Positions 45,670 through 54,906 of a stretch of DNA of 64,000 nt are shown here, piece after piece (position 1 is the stretch's first letter; every line of letters starts with the position of its first letter). The notes under the pieces were generated by a model that was not told where the DNA came from, ran no database searches, and was given only the letters and a program-made list of their open reading frames with translations. This DNA comes from Rossellomorea arthrocnemi. GTDB lineage: Bacteria; Bacillota; Bacilli; Bacillales; Bacillaceae_B. The position numbers and the translations under genes are program-made. The stretch is from contig NZ_CAJGBF010000004.1 of NCBI RefSeq assembly GCF_904424705.1, positions 242,340-306,339 of the forward strand. Reading direction: 5' to 3'.

Positions 45670-46914
45670 ATGGGAGAAAACCTTAATCTGTTTACTTCTA
45701 CACAGCATGTCATCAATGATGCTTTATCGAAGCTTGGATATACGGAAGAAATGTATGAACTTCTGAAAGAGCCGATTCGTATGTTGACCGTTCGAATCCC
45801 TGTTCGAATGGACGATGGCAGTATCAAAGTATTTACGGGCTACCGTGCACAACATAACGATGCAGTAGGTCCAACGAAGGGCGGCGTACGATTCCATCCT
45901 GAAGTGGACGAAGAGGAAGTAAAGGCTCTATCTATGTGGATGAGCTTGAAATGCGGCATTGTTGATCTTCCATACGGTGGAGGAAAAGGCGGGATCATCT
46001 GTGACCCACGAACAATGTCCTTCACTGAACTTGAAAAGCTTAGCCGTGGTTATGTTCGTGCTATCAGTCAGATTGTTGGACCAACTAAGGATATACCGGC
46101 ACCTGATGTGTACACAAACTCTCAAATCATGGCTTGGATGATGGATGAATACAGCCGTCTTCGTGAAAATGATTCACCAGGGTTCATTACAGGAAAACCG
46201 ATTGTCCTTGGTGGTTCCCAAGGTCGTGAAAAGGCTACAGCACAGGGTGTTACGATCTGTATCGATCAGGCAGCAAAGAAACGTGGCATTGATATTAAAG
46301 GTGCAAGGGTCGTCATCCAGGGTTTTGGAAATGCCGGAAGTTTCTTAGCGAAGTTCATGCACGATGCAGGTGCCAAGGTTATTGCCATTTCCGATGCCCA
46401 AGGGGCTTTGCATGATCCGGCGGGTCTGGATATCGATTACCTGTTGGATCGTCGGGATAGCTTTGGGACAGTAACGACATTGTTTGAGAATACGATTACA
46501 AACAAAGAATTACTGGAGCTCGAGTGTGATATCCTTGTACCTGCAGCGATTTCAAACCAGATCACGGAAGAGAATGTCTATGATATTAAAGCATCCATTG
46601 TGGTAGAAGCTGCAAATGGTCCTACTACCTTTGAAGCCACACGAATTCTTTCTGAAAGAGGAATCCTCCTAGTTCCCGACGTACTAGCGAGTGCCGGTGG
46701 AGTAACGGTTTCTTACTTCGAATGGGTTCAGAACAACCAAGGGTACTATTGGACAGAAGAAGAAGTAAACGAGAAGCTTTATGCTAAACTTGTCGAAGCT
46801 TTCAACAATGTATATGAAACATCTCAGAATCGTCGAGTGAATATGCGACTAGCCGCATACATGGTCGGCGCACGCAAAATGGCTGAAGCCTCAAGATTTA
46901 GAGGTTGGGTGTAA
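45670..46914 (+). CDS. rocG: NAD-specific glutamate dehydrogenase (RocG/GudB type)
   Basis: A 414-residue catabolic glutamate dehydrogenase producing 2-oxoglutarate and ammonia. GPTKGGVRFHP near 65, the catalytic lysine region DLPYGGGKGGIICDP near 100, and the dinucleotide motif VVIQGFGNAGSFLAKF near 210. The ATG at 45670 is preferred (AGAGGCG ten bases upstream); the ATG at 45661 is too close to that site. I see no GudB-like direct duplication of three codons in the active-site region. Position downstream of rocD completes the route ornithine to 2-oxoglutarate. Confidence 0.94.
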   Translation: MGENLNLFTSTQHVINDALSKLGYTEEMYELLKEPIRMLTVRIPVRMDDGSIKVFTGYRAQHNDAVGPTKGGVRFHPEVDEEEVKALSMWMSLKCGIVDLPYGGGKGGIICDPRTMSFTELEKLSRGYVRAISQIVGPTKDIPAPDVYTNSQIMAWMMDEYSRLRENDSPGFITGKPIVLGGSQGREKATAQGVTICIDQAAKKRGIDIKGARVVIQGFGNAGSFLAKFMHDAGAKVIAISDAQGALHDPAGLDIDYLLDRRDSFGTVTTLFENTITNKELLELECDILVPAAISNQITEENVYDIKASIVVEAANGPTTFEATRILSERGILLVPDVLASAGGVTVSYFEWVQNNQGYYWTEEEVNEKLYAKLVEAFNNVYETSQNRRVNMRLAAYMVGARKMAEASRFRGWV

Positions 46915-46929
46915 CGATCGCATGAATGA

Positions 46930-46971
46930 AAGAACGTATTCTCATTTTTGAATGAGGTACGTTCTTTTTTT
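46930..46971 (+). terminator. Terminator of the roc cluster
   Basis: Stem AAGAACGTA...CTCATT against GAATGAG...TACGTTCTT, then T8. Confidence 0.88.
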
Positions 46972-47121
46972 TGGGTCCTTAAAGGAATTCAAACATGAAT
47001 ATAGAAATGATTAGAAAGCATTTGTTTTGGGTAAAATCATTGAAATTGACATAGGAGCCATTTTAACGTACGTTTTTTATGTTCTTGTGTTTAAACTATT
47101 AAACGTTAGGGAGTGAATCAT

Positions 47122-48525
47122 ATGTCTACTGAACTGTTCATAGAGGAAGCTTCTCCTGAAGCGATAGTATCCAGTCTTCAACAGCATAAGCAGTTTTTTA
47201 AGTCCGGTGTGACCCGGCCTATTCAATACAGAAAAGATCTGTTAGAGAAATTCTCCGCGGTCATAAAAAATCATGAAGCAGAAATCATCAATGCTCTAAA
47301 GAAAGACTTGAATAAATCCGAAATGGAAACATATGCCACAGAGATCGGCATCTTGCTGGAGGAGATTCGATTCGTGCAGAAGCATATCGATGAGTGGGCA
47401 GAACCAAAAAAGGTGAAAACGGCGAAAACCCATATCGGATCGAAAGCCTACACCGTGCCTGAGCCTTACGGAACCACATTGATTATTGCACCTTGGAATT
47501 ATCCGATTCAACTCGCATTGGCACCGGTCATCGGTGCGATCGCAGCGGGTAATACTGCGATTGTTAAACCGTCAGAGCTTACTCCGACGACCTCGGCTTT
47601 ACTGGCTAAAATGATCAATACACATTTTGATCCAAGGCAGCTATTCGTTATTGAGGGGGGAGTGGCGACGACACAGAAGCTTCTCAAGCAGCCTTTTGAT
47701 TATATCTTTTTCACCGGAAGTATACCTGTGGGGAAAGTGGTCATGGAAGCTGCGGCCAAGCAGTTGATCCCGGTAACCCTCGAATTGGGTGGGAAAAGCC
47801 CATGCATAGTAGACGAAACAGCCGATATCCCCCTTGCCGCCAAGCGGATTGCTTTCGGGAAAGTGACGAACGCGGGGCAGACCTGCATTGCACCGGACTA
47901 TCTGTTTATTCATAAAAGCAAGAAAGATGAGTTCATTACTGAATTCAAGAAAACTGTGATTGAGTTTTATGGAACGGAACCTCTGAAAAGCGATAAATTC
48001 GGACGGATTGTAAACGAGCGTCATTACAAGCGCTTGACGAGCTATTTGGAAGACGGAGACATCCTCTTAGGGGGAAATGTGGATCCTGCTGGATTGAAAA
48101 TCGAACCGACGTTGATGGAGCCAAGGGATTTCTCAGTACCTGTGATGCAGGATGAGATTTTCGGACCTATTTTTCCTGTCATTGAATATGAGGATCTTGA
48201 GGAGGTCATTGATTTTGTGACTGAACGACCGAAACCTTTGGCACTCTACTTGTTTACGAGCAACCCTATCACTGAAGAGAAGATCAACAGATCAGTCTCC
48301 TATGGTGGAGGGTGTGTTAATGATACTCTTATGCATATCGTAACACCCTATCTTCCTTTCGGCGGGGTAGGGGAAAGCGGAATTGGGAATTATCATGGTG
48401 AATCAAGCTTCGCAACCTTCTCCCATTACAAAAGTATCTTGAAGCAGACAACCAAATTCGATATGAGCTTCCGTTATCCGAGTGGACGATTCGGAATGCA
48501 GATCATCAAAAAATTATTGAAATAA
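47122..48525 (+). CDS. Aldehyde dehydrogenase, YwdH-like (class 3)
   Basis: A 467-residue aldehyde dehydrogenase of the short class-3/fatty-aldehyde group, without the N-terminal extension of AcoD types. LIIAPWNYPIQLALAPVIGA near 119, the general base [14 protein letters not shown] near 218 and the nucleophile in TNAGQTCIAPDYLF near 250. The C-terminal end (FRYPSGRFGMQIIKKLLK) is amphipathic and may touch the membrane, as in fatty aldehyde dehydrogenases. Resembles B. subtilis YwdH. The ATG at 47122 follows AGGGAGTG. A TTGACA at 47046 is a candidate -35, and AACGTACGTT (47065-47074) overlaps the likely -10. Confidence 0.9.
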   Translation: MSTELFIEEASPEAIVSSLQQHKQFFKSGVTRPIQYRKDLLEKFSAVIKNHEAEIINALKKDLNKSEMETYATEIGILLEEIRFVQKHIDEWAEPKKVKTAKTHIGSKAYTVPEPYGTTLIIAPWNYPIQLALAPVIGAIAAGNTAIVKPSELTPTTSALLAKMINTHFDPRQLFVIEGGVATTQKLLKQPFDYIFFTGSIPVGKVVMEAAAKQLIPVTLELGGKSPCIVDETADIPLAAKRIAFGKVTNAGQTCIAPDYLFIHKSKKDEFITEFKKTVIEFYGTEPLKSDKFGRIVNERHYKRLTSYLEDGDILLGGNVDPAGLKIEPTLMEPRDFSVPVMQDEIFGPIFPVIEYEDLEEVIDFVTERPKPLALYLFTSNPITEEKINRSVSYGGGCVNDTLMHIVTPYLPFGGVGESGIGNYHGESSFATFSHYKSILKQTTKFDMSFRYPSGRFGMQIIKKLLK

Positions 48526-48790
48526 AAAGGCTGTTTTCGTCAACATTGTTTTATTTTTTTTTGAAGCGTTTATTGGTTGATTTCCACTCCAGGTGCTCGC
48601 TTTTAAGGGGCTGGTGATGTGCCTCCGGGCTCTCACCTGTATTCCTCCAGCGGCTAGACCCTCGAGGTCATAAGCTTAAATGGGCGTAAGAAGGCAAAGA
48701 ACGCCTTCTTACGCCCATTCATCTTATGCATGTCGGGGCCTGAGCAAGCCGTTTCCGCTTTTCGGACTGTCCAGTTCTTCCCGGAGGAGT
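48526..48790. repeat. Composite intergenic repeat with 17-bp hairpin
   Basis: Begins GGCTGTTTTCGTCAACATTG, then TTGGTTGATTTCCACTCCAG and CGCTTTTAAGGGG, then the ~125-bp repeat body (CAGCGGCTAGACCCTCGAGG, TATGCATGTCGGGG, GCCGTTTCCGCTTTTC). Its hairpin arms, AATGGGCGTAAGAAGGC (48679-48695) and the exact complement (48703-48719), differ from those at 2916 and 3043 but are perfectly paired. A short open frame through it is discounted. Confidence 0.85.
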
Positions 48791-48885
48791 CTTAGCAACT
48801 GCAGAAAGAATCAACTGTCCAAGAGTACGTTTTTCACTACAACAAAAAATGTCAGGGCATGTGTAATAGTATTTCTAATCATAAC

Positions 48886-48932
48886 CACAATCTTTGCGAA
48901 AGGCTCTTTTCGGAAAGATTGTGGTTTTTGAA
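48886..48932. repeat. Hairpin related to the structured repeat
   Basis: ACCACAATCTTT pairs with AAAGATTGTGGT around GCGAAAGGCTCTTTTCGG-like loop sequence; similar words occur in the element ending at 49375. May act as a terminator (TTTTT follows). The 250 bases after it hold no gene. Confidence 0.55.
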
Positions 48933-49180
48933 CAATTTGTTGCTTGAGCACTGTTAACCGGTGTTGGGGGACGGTAAGGGGGGGACTGGTTTGCTTCAGC
49001 TAAAACGAACGGGGTATTGGTACGCCAGATCCCAGCCAGCGTCTACGCAGTGCCCTCGCCATCTACAGAACTCACTAGTGACAAGAGGTGATGGAAAGAG
49101 CAGAACGTTGATTGCTCAACATTAGAAAGAAGTTAAGTTAAAAACAAGGTATTTATATATTTCTATTTCAGACACACACG

Positions 49181-49375
49181 CTTAGAAAGTTGATTGGAAC
49201 GGAAGGTGCTCGACTCCTGCGGGAATAGCGGGAAAGTTGAGACCCCGGAGGGCAAAGCCCGAGGAGGCTCAACTCACGCCCCGCGGAAAGCGAGCACCCT
49301 TCGTTCCAATCAACTAGCACTCACTAATTAAAAAGCAACAATGTTTGCGAAAGCAGCCTTGCGAAAAGAGCCAAT
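49181..49375 (-). repeat. Structured Bacillaceae-type repeat element
   Basis: Outer arms GTTGATTGGAACG (49189-49201) and CGTTCCAATCAAC (about 49303-49315) enclose GGTGCTCG/CGAGCACC, CTCCTGCGGGAA, GTTGAGACCCCGGAGGGC, GAGGAGGCTCAACTC and CCCCGCGGAAAGCGAGCACC. The flanking part up to 49375 (AAAGCAACAATGTTTGCG, GCGAAAAGAGCC) reads on the minus strand as GGCTCTTTTCGC...ACATTGTTGCTTTT. This block is familiar to me from intergenic regions of many Bacillus genomes. No coding potential. Confidence 0.8.
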
Positions 49376-49377
49376 AA

Positions 49378-49409
49378 AAAAGGTGACCCGAGGTGGGTCA
49401 CCTTTTTTG
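49378..49409. terminator. Terminator of yuzA
   Basis: Perfect stem AAAAAAGGTGACCC/GGGTCACCTTTTTT around GAGGT, located just after the yuzA stop on the minus strand. Confidence 0.9.
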
Positions 49410-49421
49410 TTCAGGTTCTCT

Positions 49422-49655
49422 TTATCTTGTTGGTTCTGTATGCGGTTCTCTTTCAAGCTCTTCCGTAGGTTTGAATAACAGACCCAGGTTGATGAGGCCG
49501 GCAATTCCGACCAAACCGTAAACGATTCGGGATAGAGCTGCATCTTGACCACCAAAGATCGCTGCAACAAGATCGAATTGAAAGAAACCGATAAGTCCCC
49601 AGTTGACAGCACCAATGATCGTAAGAACCAAAGCAATACGTTGAATACCACTCAT
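49422..49655 (-). CDS. yuzA: YuzA, DUF378 membrane protein
   Basis: A 77-residue protein with two transmembrane helices: RIALVLTIIGAVNWGLIGFF (about 5-24) and the second near 41-62 (SRIVYGLVGIAGLINLGLLF), with a polar C-terminal tail. This is the DUF378 pattern, including the G-A-x-N-W-G motif. The ATG follows AAGGAGG. Same neighbour (yugJ region) as in B. subtilis. Function unknown. Confidence 0.9.
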   Translation of the reverse strand: MSGIQRIALVLTIIGAVNWGLIGFFQFDLVAAIFGGQDAALSRIVYGLVGIAGLINLGLLFKPTEELEREPHTEPTR

Positions 49656-49855
49656 GTTGTTTTCCTCCTTATATTCAATGGCTCATTTATAAGTTTCCCA
49701 CCAGGAATATTCCTATTCAATATCCTGAAAGTAAATTTCTATATGCAAGTTCTTTGCAATTTGGGGATGATATATTTGATAATAGAAAATGTGGTGAAAA
49801 AATTCTGGGTAACGAAATAATTCGGCCCTTATAGAATACAGGGAGGTAACAAACG

Positions 49856-51019
49856 ATGAATGAATTTACTTTTTACAATCCAACCAAATTAATTTTTGGT
49901 AAAGGACAAGTAGAACAATTGAAAGAATTGGTACCTCAATATGGGAAAAAGGTGCTTGTCGTTTATGGCGGAGGAAGCATCAAGCGAAACGGCCTATATG
50001 ATCAAGTTATGTCAGTACTTAAAGAGACTGAAAGTGAAGTATTTGAATTATCTGGAGTTGAACCGAATCCACGTCTTTCCACCGTTAGACGCGGAGTGGA
50101 AATAAGTAAAGAAAATAACATCGATTTCATTTTAGCTGTTGGGGGAGGAAGCGTCATTGATTGTACAAAAGCAATCGCGGCTGGTGCGAAATACGATGGA
50201 GACGCATGGGATCTTGTGACGAAGAAAGCCTTTGCGAAAGAAGCTCTTCCATTCGGAACGGTTCTTACCCTTGCTGCGACGGGATCTGAAATGAATGCTG
50301 GATCCGTTATTACCAACTGGGAAACAAATGAGAAATATGGTTGGGGAAGCCCGGTGACATTCCCGCAATTCTCCATTCTTGACCCTGAAAATACCTTCAC
50401 CGTACCGAAGGACCATACGATTTACGGAATGGTTGATATGATGAGTCACGTGTTTGAACAGTATTTCAATAATGCAACAAACACACCGCTTCAGGACCGT
50501 ATGTGTGAATCTGTTCTCACTACGGTTATTGAAACAGCTCCAAAGTTGATCAATGATCTTGAAAACTATGAGCTTCGTGAGACGATTCTGTACTCGGGGA
50601 CCATTGCACTGAACGGAATGCTGCAAATGGGTTACAACGGTGACTGGGCAAGTCATAACATCGAGCATGCCGTGTCAGCCGTGTATGACATCCCACATGC
50701 AGGTGGACTCGCGATTCTATTCCCTAACTGGATGAAGCATAATCTTAAAGTGAATCCTTCCAGATTTGCTCAGCTGTCAGAGCGCGTATTCAATGTCGAT
50801 CCTTCCGGTAAATCAGAAGAGGAAGTGGCCCTGGAAGGAATTGAAAAGCTTCGTGAATTCTGGACAAGCATAGGTGCACCATCCCGCTTAGCGGACTATG
50901 ATATCGACGAAAGCCAATTAGATTTGATGGCTGACAAAGCCATGGTCAACGGCGAGTTCGGAAACTTCAATAAACTGAACAAAGACGACGTACTTGCGAT
51001 TTTGAGAGCATCATTATAA
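49856..51019 (+). CDS. yugJ: Iron-containing NADH-dependent butanol dehydrogenase (YugJ)
   Basis: A 387-residue group III (iron-type) alcohol dehydrogenase. Nucleotide-binding [17 protein letters not shown] near 92, [17 protein letters not shown] near 139, and the metal-binding set: aspartate in [15 protein letters not shown] with its histidine near 197, and [20 protein letters not shown] near 265 with further histidines. It reduces aldehydes to alcohols with NAD(P)H. GGGAGG lies before the ATG. It stands between yuzA and pgi as in B. subtilis, where two paralogues (yugJ, yugK) occur; only one is present here. Confidence 0.93.
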   Translation: MNEFTFYNPTKLIFGKGQVEQLKELVPQYGKKVLVVYGGGSIKRNGLYDQVMSVLKETESEVFELSGVEPNPRLSTVRRGVEISKENNIDFILAVGGGSVIDCTKAIAAGAKYDGDAWDLVTKKAFAKEALPFGTVLTLAATGSEMNAGSVITNWETNEKYGWGSPVTFPQFSILDPENTFTVPKDHTIYGMVDMMSHVFEQYFNNATNTPLQDRMCESVLTTVIETAPKLINDLENYELRETILYSGTIALNGMLQMGYNGDWASHNIEHAVSAVYDIPHAGGLAILFPNWMKHNLKVNPSRFAQLSERVFNVDPSGKSEEEVALEGIEKLREFWTSIGAPSRLADYDIDESQLDLMADKAMVNGEFGNFNKLNKDDVLAILRASL

Positions 51020-51027
51020 TAAGTGGG

Positions 51028-51062
51028 GAGGGACGGACCTTGTGAAGGTCCGTCCCTCTTTT
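51028..51062 (+). terminator. Terminator of yugJ, GGGACGGACCTT palindrome copy 4
   Basis: Perfect 14-bp stem GAGGGACGGACCTT and complement (51028-51041/51045-51058), GTG loop, then T run. Confidence 0.9.
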
Positions 51063-51305
51063 GGGTGAATAAATTGATGAATCGGCCGGATTTTCAGGAA
51101 GTTAAACAGCAGTTTACGTAAGTGTACTTTTTTCCTCTTCCTACCATAGGGGTTTCTTCCCATAAAACAGGGAAATATAAGCGGGTGAGAACCTATTTTG
51201 AAAAAGTTTGGTATGCACACGCTTACATAAAGGGAGCTTTCTTGATTCTCGAGTCAGCTTCCGATAAAGTGAGATAGAAGAAAATATTTTAATCGGAGGA
51301 TGGTT

Positions 51306-52655
51306 ATGACACACATTCGTTTTGATTATTCAAAAGCGTTATCGTTTTTTGGCGAACATGAACTTACATATTTAAGTGATGCCGTTAAGGTGGCTCATCA
51401 TTCCCTACATGAACAAACAGGTGCAGGAAATGATTTTCTGGGTTGGATTGACCTTCCGGTAGAATATGACAAAGAGGAATTTTCCCGTATTCAGAAATCA
51501 GCAGAGAAAATTAAGAATGATTCCGATGTGCTGTTAGTAATCGGAATCGGTGGGTCTTACTTAGGGGCGCGTGCAGCTATTGAAATGCTGAACCACAGTT
51601 TCTACAATGCCCTGCCGAAAGAAAAGCGTTCCACTCCACAAGTGTTATTTGTCGGACAAAACATCAGCTCCACATACATGAAAGATTTAACGGATCTTCT
51701 TGATGGAAAAGACTTCTCCATCAATGTGATCTCAAAGTCCGGTACAACGACAGAACCGGCACTTGCATTCCGTATCTTCCGTAACAAGCTCGAAGAAAAA
51801 TACGGTGTTGAAGAAGCCCGCAAACGCATCTATGCAACAACGGATAAATCAAAGGGTGCCCTTAAAACACTGGCAACGGACGAAGGCTATGAAACATTCG
51901 TTGTTCCTGATGATATCGGAGGTCGTTACTCTGTTCTAACAGCAGTAGGGTTGCTTCCGATTGCTGTAAGCGGAGTGGAAATCGAAACGATGATGAATGG
52001 TGCGGCACAGGCACGTGAAGATTTCGGGAAATCCGAGCTTGCTGAGAATCCAGCATATCAATATGCTGCCGTTCGAAACGCACTATACAACAAAGGAAAA
52101 ACAATCGAAATGCTCATTAACTATGAGCCGGGATTACAATACTTTTCAGAATGGTGGAAGCAGCTGTTTGGAGAAAGTGAAGGAAAAGACCAAAAAGGCA
52201 TTTATCCTTCCTCTGCAAACTTCTCGACTGATCTCCATTCCCTTGGTCAATATGTCCAGGAAGGCCGCCGGGACATTTTTGAAACTGTTATCAAGGTTTC
52301 GGAGCCCCGTCATGAGCTGAAAATCGAGAAAGCGGATAGTGACCTGGATGGGTTAAATTACCTTGCTGGTGAGACAGTGGACTTTGTAAATAATAAAGCA
52401 TTTGAAGGTACATTGCTTGCTCATACAGATGGAGGGGTACCAAACCTGATCGTGGAGATTCCTGCAATGGATGCATACACATTCGGTTACCTTGTATACT
52501 TCTTTGAGAAAGCATGTGCCATGAGTGGTTATCTTCTTGGAGTGAATCCATTTGACCAGCCGGGAGTGGAAGCGTACAAAGTGAATATGTTTGCCCTTCT
52601 TGGAAAACCAGGATTTGAAGAGAAAAAGGCCGAGCTAGAAAAACGTCTTAAATAA
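51306..52655 (+). CDS. pgi: Glucose-6-phosphate isomerase
   Basis: A 449-residue glycolytic enzyme interconverting glucose 6-phosphate and fructose 6-phosphate. [18 protein letters not shown] near 75, the SIS-domain phosphate site [15 protein letters not shown] near 140, [14 protein letters not shown] near 203 and [20 protein letters not shown] with the catalytic glutamate and histidine region near 295. The ATG at 51306 has GGAGG six bases upstream; the ATG at 51300 abuts it. Single gene with its own terminator; in B. subtilis it has the same neighbours. Confidence 0.97.
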   Translation: MTHIRFDYSKALSFFGEHELTYLSDAVKVAHHSLHEQTGAGNDFLGWIDLPVEYDKEEFSRIQKSAEKIKNDSDVLLVIGIGGSYLGARAAIEMLNHSFYNALPKEKRSTPQVLFVGQNISSTYMKDLTDLLDGKDFSINVISKSGTTTEPALAFRIFRNKLEEKYGVEEARKRIYATTDKSKGALKTLATDEGYETFVVPDDIGGRYSVLTAVGLLPIAVSGVEIETMMNGAAQAREDFGKSELAENPAYQYAAVRNALYNKGKTIEMLINYEPGLQYFSEWWKQLFGESEGKDQKGIYPSSANFSTDLHSLGQYVQEGRRDIFETVIKVSEPRHELKIEKADSDLDGLNYLAGETVDFVNNKAFEGTLLAHTDGGVPNLIVEIPAMDAYTFGYLVYFFEKACAMSGYLLGVNPFDQPGVEAYKVNMFALLGKPGFEEKKAELEKRLK

Positions 52656-52661
52656 GAAAGG

Positions 52662-52692
52662 AGCACTGAGTGAAATCTCAGTGCTCTTTTTA
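52662..52692 (+). terminator. Terminator of pgi
   Basis: Stem GAGCACTGAG/CTCAGTGCTC around TGAAAT, then T5. Confidence 0.92.
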
Positions 52693-52747
52693 CATTTTTC
52701 TTTCTCTTTAGGAGAAACTATTCCTAAAAGAAAGGGGATGCATCCAC

Positions 52748-53155
52748 GTGATTGAACTTTCATCGAGCATAGAAGGAAAGCATTATCAACTGTATAAACT
52801 GGAGCAGCTATTAAAGCCGCTTGGGTATTCGATCGGCGGTAATTGGGATTACGATCACGGCTACTTTGATTATAAAATGGATGACGAGGTTGGTTATCAA
52901 TTCTTACGAGTTCCGTTCACCTCTGTAGACGGGCAATTGGATTCAAGAGGGGCTACTGTTGAATTCGGTAAACCCTTCCTTCTTTCCCATAAATATCAGA
53001 TTGGCTTAGACGATTATGCTTCATCGGGAAGCTTCTCAGGATCCGTCAATCAATTCTCAGAACCGCAGGATCCGGATGCAAGCTTTCCTGAAGAGTATAT
53101 TGCCGTTGGGAAAGAACTTGTAAAAGAACTCGAGAATACTTTGTTTTCTAGTTAG
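52748..53155 (+). CDS. yugN: YugN-like protein
   Basis: A 135-residue soluble protein of the YugN family. YKLEQLLKPLGYSIGGNWDY, HGYFDYKMDDEVGYQFLRVPF and VEFGKPFLLSHKYQ are conserved blocks. No catalytic motif is evident and the function is unknown. The GTG start has AAAGGGGATG upstream. Its end overlaps the convergent yugO by eight bases, with no terminator between them. Confidence 0.9.
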   Translation: MIELSSSIEGKHYQLYKLEQLLKPLGYSIGGNWDYDHGYFDYKMDDEVGYQFLRVPFTSVDGQLDSRGATVEFGKPFLLSHKYQIGLDDYASSGSFSGSVNQFSEPQDPDASFPEEYIAVGKELVKELENTLFSS

Positions 53156-54140
53156 AAATTACAAGCAGCTCGTCTGATTCTTCAACAATCATGGTTAAAG
53201 GAGGATTCACTGTTGTGTTTTCTCCTTTTTTTATGCCTAGAAGGATGATATTGTTCTTTAAGAGATGCCCACTTAATGTGTGAAAATTTTCATTGATATA
53301 CACTTCTGAAACGGGGATCAGCTTCAGGTTATTTCCTTTAAGATGATTCAACAATTTTAAGATGGTTTTAGACATACCTTGAGAAATAATGCTATTCATC
53401 ATTACATAACTGGTTTGCATATTCGTCTGGATGACTTCATCTGCTCCTGCCCGTTTCGCATTTGCCACTTGATCCTTTTGAAGAATCTCCACCACTGTAT
53501 ATAATTCCGGATGGTTTCCTTTCATGGCAAGAAGGGTTAAGACTGAATTCATATCCGAGGTCATTTCATCCTTATTTTGATCAGCGGTTATGAGGGCAAT
53601 CGAGGCTTCATGAAGATTGACTTTCTTTAGGATTGCATCCCTGAACGGTGTCCCCCGTATGAAATGGATACGATTATTGTTATAGGGATTTTTTTGAAGG
53701 GTTTCATCGACCAAAATGATATCGCACCTGGAATGAAGGGAGGTCAGTTGATTGATCACTTCCCTGGCCCGCTCATTCCACCCTACGATGATAACATGTT
53801 CTTTTCCTTTAAAGGTGGCACGTCCTTCCAAATATGCATTTTGTGTCATGACCGTTTCCGCTGCCAGTGTAACAAAATAGGTTGAAAGAAAGCCGGCACC
53901 CACCAGGATTAAAACAATCCCAAGCAGCCTCCCTTCAAGAGTTAATGGAACGAAATCTCCATATCCTACCGTGGAGGTCGTAATGATGGCCCACCAGATT
54001 CCATCGAATAAAGAGGGAAAGGTATCAGGCTCTATAAAGTGAATGATCGTGCCAAAGGTCAGCATCAGCGTAATGGCGATCATAAAAATTCGAATAACCA
54101 AAGGCCAGCGCAAGAATCCATGAAACATTTGCTGTACCAT
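53148..54140 (-). CDS. yugO: YugO, potassium channel with TrkA-N (RCK) domain
   Basis: A 330-residue two-helix K+ channel. TM1 is about residues 15-35, the pore helix and selectivity filter TTSTVGYGDFVP lie near 61-72, TM2 near 80-103; residues about 110-330 form the cytoplasmic RCK/TrkA-N module beginning HVIIVGWNERAREVINQL. The ATG at 54140 is chosen because AAGGAG lies eight bases upstream and the length then equals the B. subtilis protein; the open frame runs 24 codons further into the preceding gene. In B. subtilis YugO releases K+ in biofilms and carries electrical signalling. Confidence 0.93.
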   Translation of the reverse strand: MVQQMFHGFLRWPLVIRIFMIAITLMLTFGTIIHFIEPDTFPSLFDGIWWAIITTSTVGYGDFVPLTLEGRLLGIVLILVGAGFLSTYFVTLAAETVMTQNAYLEGRATFKGKEHVIIVGWNERAREVINQLTSLHSRCDIILVDETLQKNPYNNNRIHFIRGTPFRDAILKKVNLHEASIALITADQNKDEMTSDMNSVLTLLAMKGNHPELYTVVEILQKDQVANAKRAGADEVIQTNMQTSYVMMNSIISQGMSKTILKLLNHLKGNNLKLIPVSEVYINENFHTLSGHLLKNNIILLGIKKGENTTVNPPLTMIVEESDELLVISN

Positions 54141-54193
54141 TCTACCAGCTCCTTTTTCATCTGCACTGACCATTATTTCCTTTTCCGGTTCGT

Positions 54194-54745
54194 CTAAAAC
54201 TCTGAAAGCCATTCTTTCTTCAATAAACTGTACATATAGGCATCATATGCCTGATCATCTTGAAGGATATATTCCCTCAGCAAACCTTCCTGCTTGAAAC
54301 CAAGCTTCTCCACTACTCGTGAGGATGCTTTATTATAAGGAACGATTACCGCTCCGGCACGGTTCATTCCTTTATCCGTAAATAGAAAGTTGAGTAACGG
54401 AGTGAGTGCCTCACCCATGATTCCCTTCCCCCAGTGCTCAGGGATCAGGTCGTATCCGATTTCGCATCGCTTATAAGCCTTCGAAATGCCATGGAATCCG
54501 CATGTCCCGATCATCTTTTTAGTTTTCTTCTCTACGATGGCAAAGCGCATGGGCCCGCCCGACTCTAAATGCTTTTCGTAGTTTTCCACCATACTTACAG
54601 CTACATCTTTTGATTCGATCGGACTCATCCCGAAATAACGGAGGACGTTTTCTGAAGTATAGAGATCATAAAGAAAATTGACATCATTCATGGTGATCTG
54701 TCTTAGGACTAATCTCTCTGTTTCAAATACTGGATATTTTTCCAA
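54194..54745 (-). CDS. GNAT acetyltransferase (RimJ/RimL type)
   Basis: A 183-residue N-acetyltransferase with the RimJ/RimL layout: ETERLVLRQITMNDVNFLYD at the start, CEIGYDLIPEHWGKGIMGEA near 95-114 including the acetyl-CoA pyrophosphate loop, and NKASSRVVEKLGFKQEGLLR near 140. The TTG at 54745 (start of MEKYPVFETERL) has AAGGGG nine bases upstream; a TTG three codons earlier touches that site. Acceptor unknown: ribosomal protein or small molecule. It lies 53 bases upstream of yugO on the same strand and may share its transcript. Confidence 0.87.
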   Translation of the reverse strand: MEKYPVFETERLVLRQITMNDVNFLYDLYTSENVLRYFGMSPIESKDVAVSMVENYEKHLESGGPMRFAIVEKKTKKMIGTCGFHGISKAYKRCEIGYDLIPEHWGKGIMGEALTPLLNFLFTDKGMNRAGAVIVPYNKASSRVVEKLGFKQEGLLREYILQDDQAYDAYMYSLLKKEWLSEF

Positions 54746-54872
54746 ATTTAACAACCCCTTTGTACATGAAAGTATACCATGGAAGGAACAGGGAGGAGGA
54801 TAGGGAATTTCATGTTTTTTCCTATGAGAAAGCTGACGGATCGATCTCCCAGGGCAAAAATAATCTGGACTA

Positions 54873-54899
54873 AAAAACCCCTGTCATTTAGGCAGGGGC
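54873..54899 (-). terminator. Terminator of the lactate oxidase-like gene
   Basis: Stem AGCCCCTG/CAGGGGTT on the minus strand, followed by TTTTTAG, eight bases after the stop. Confidence 0.82.
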
Positions 54900-54906
54900 T
54901 AATTCA

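Noticed and set aside
45670..46914. GudB-style inactivating nine-base duplication in the glutamate dehydrogenase
   Set aside because: The active-site region reads through without a repeated triplet of residues; the gene looks intact.
48680..48931. An 83-codon frame between the aldehyde dehydrogenase and yuzA
   Set aside because: It crosses repeat DNA and a hairpin and shows no protein-like conservation.
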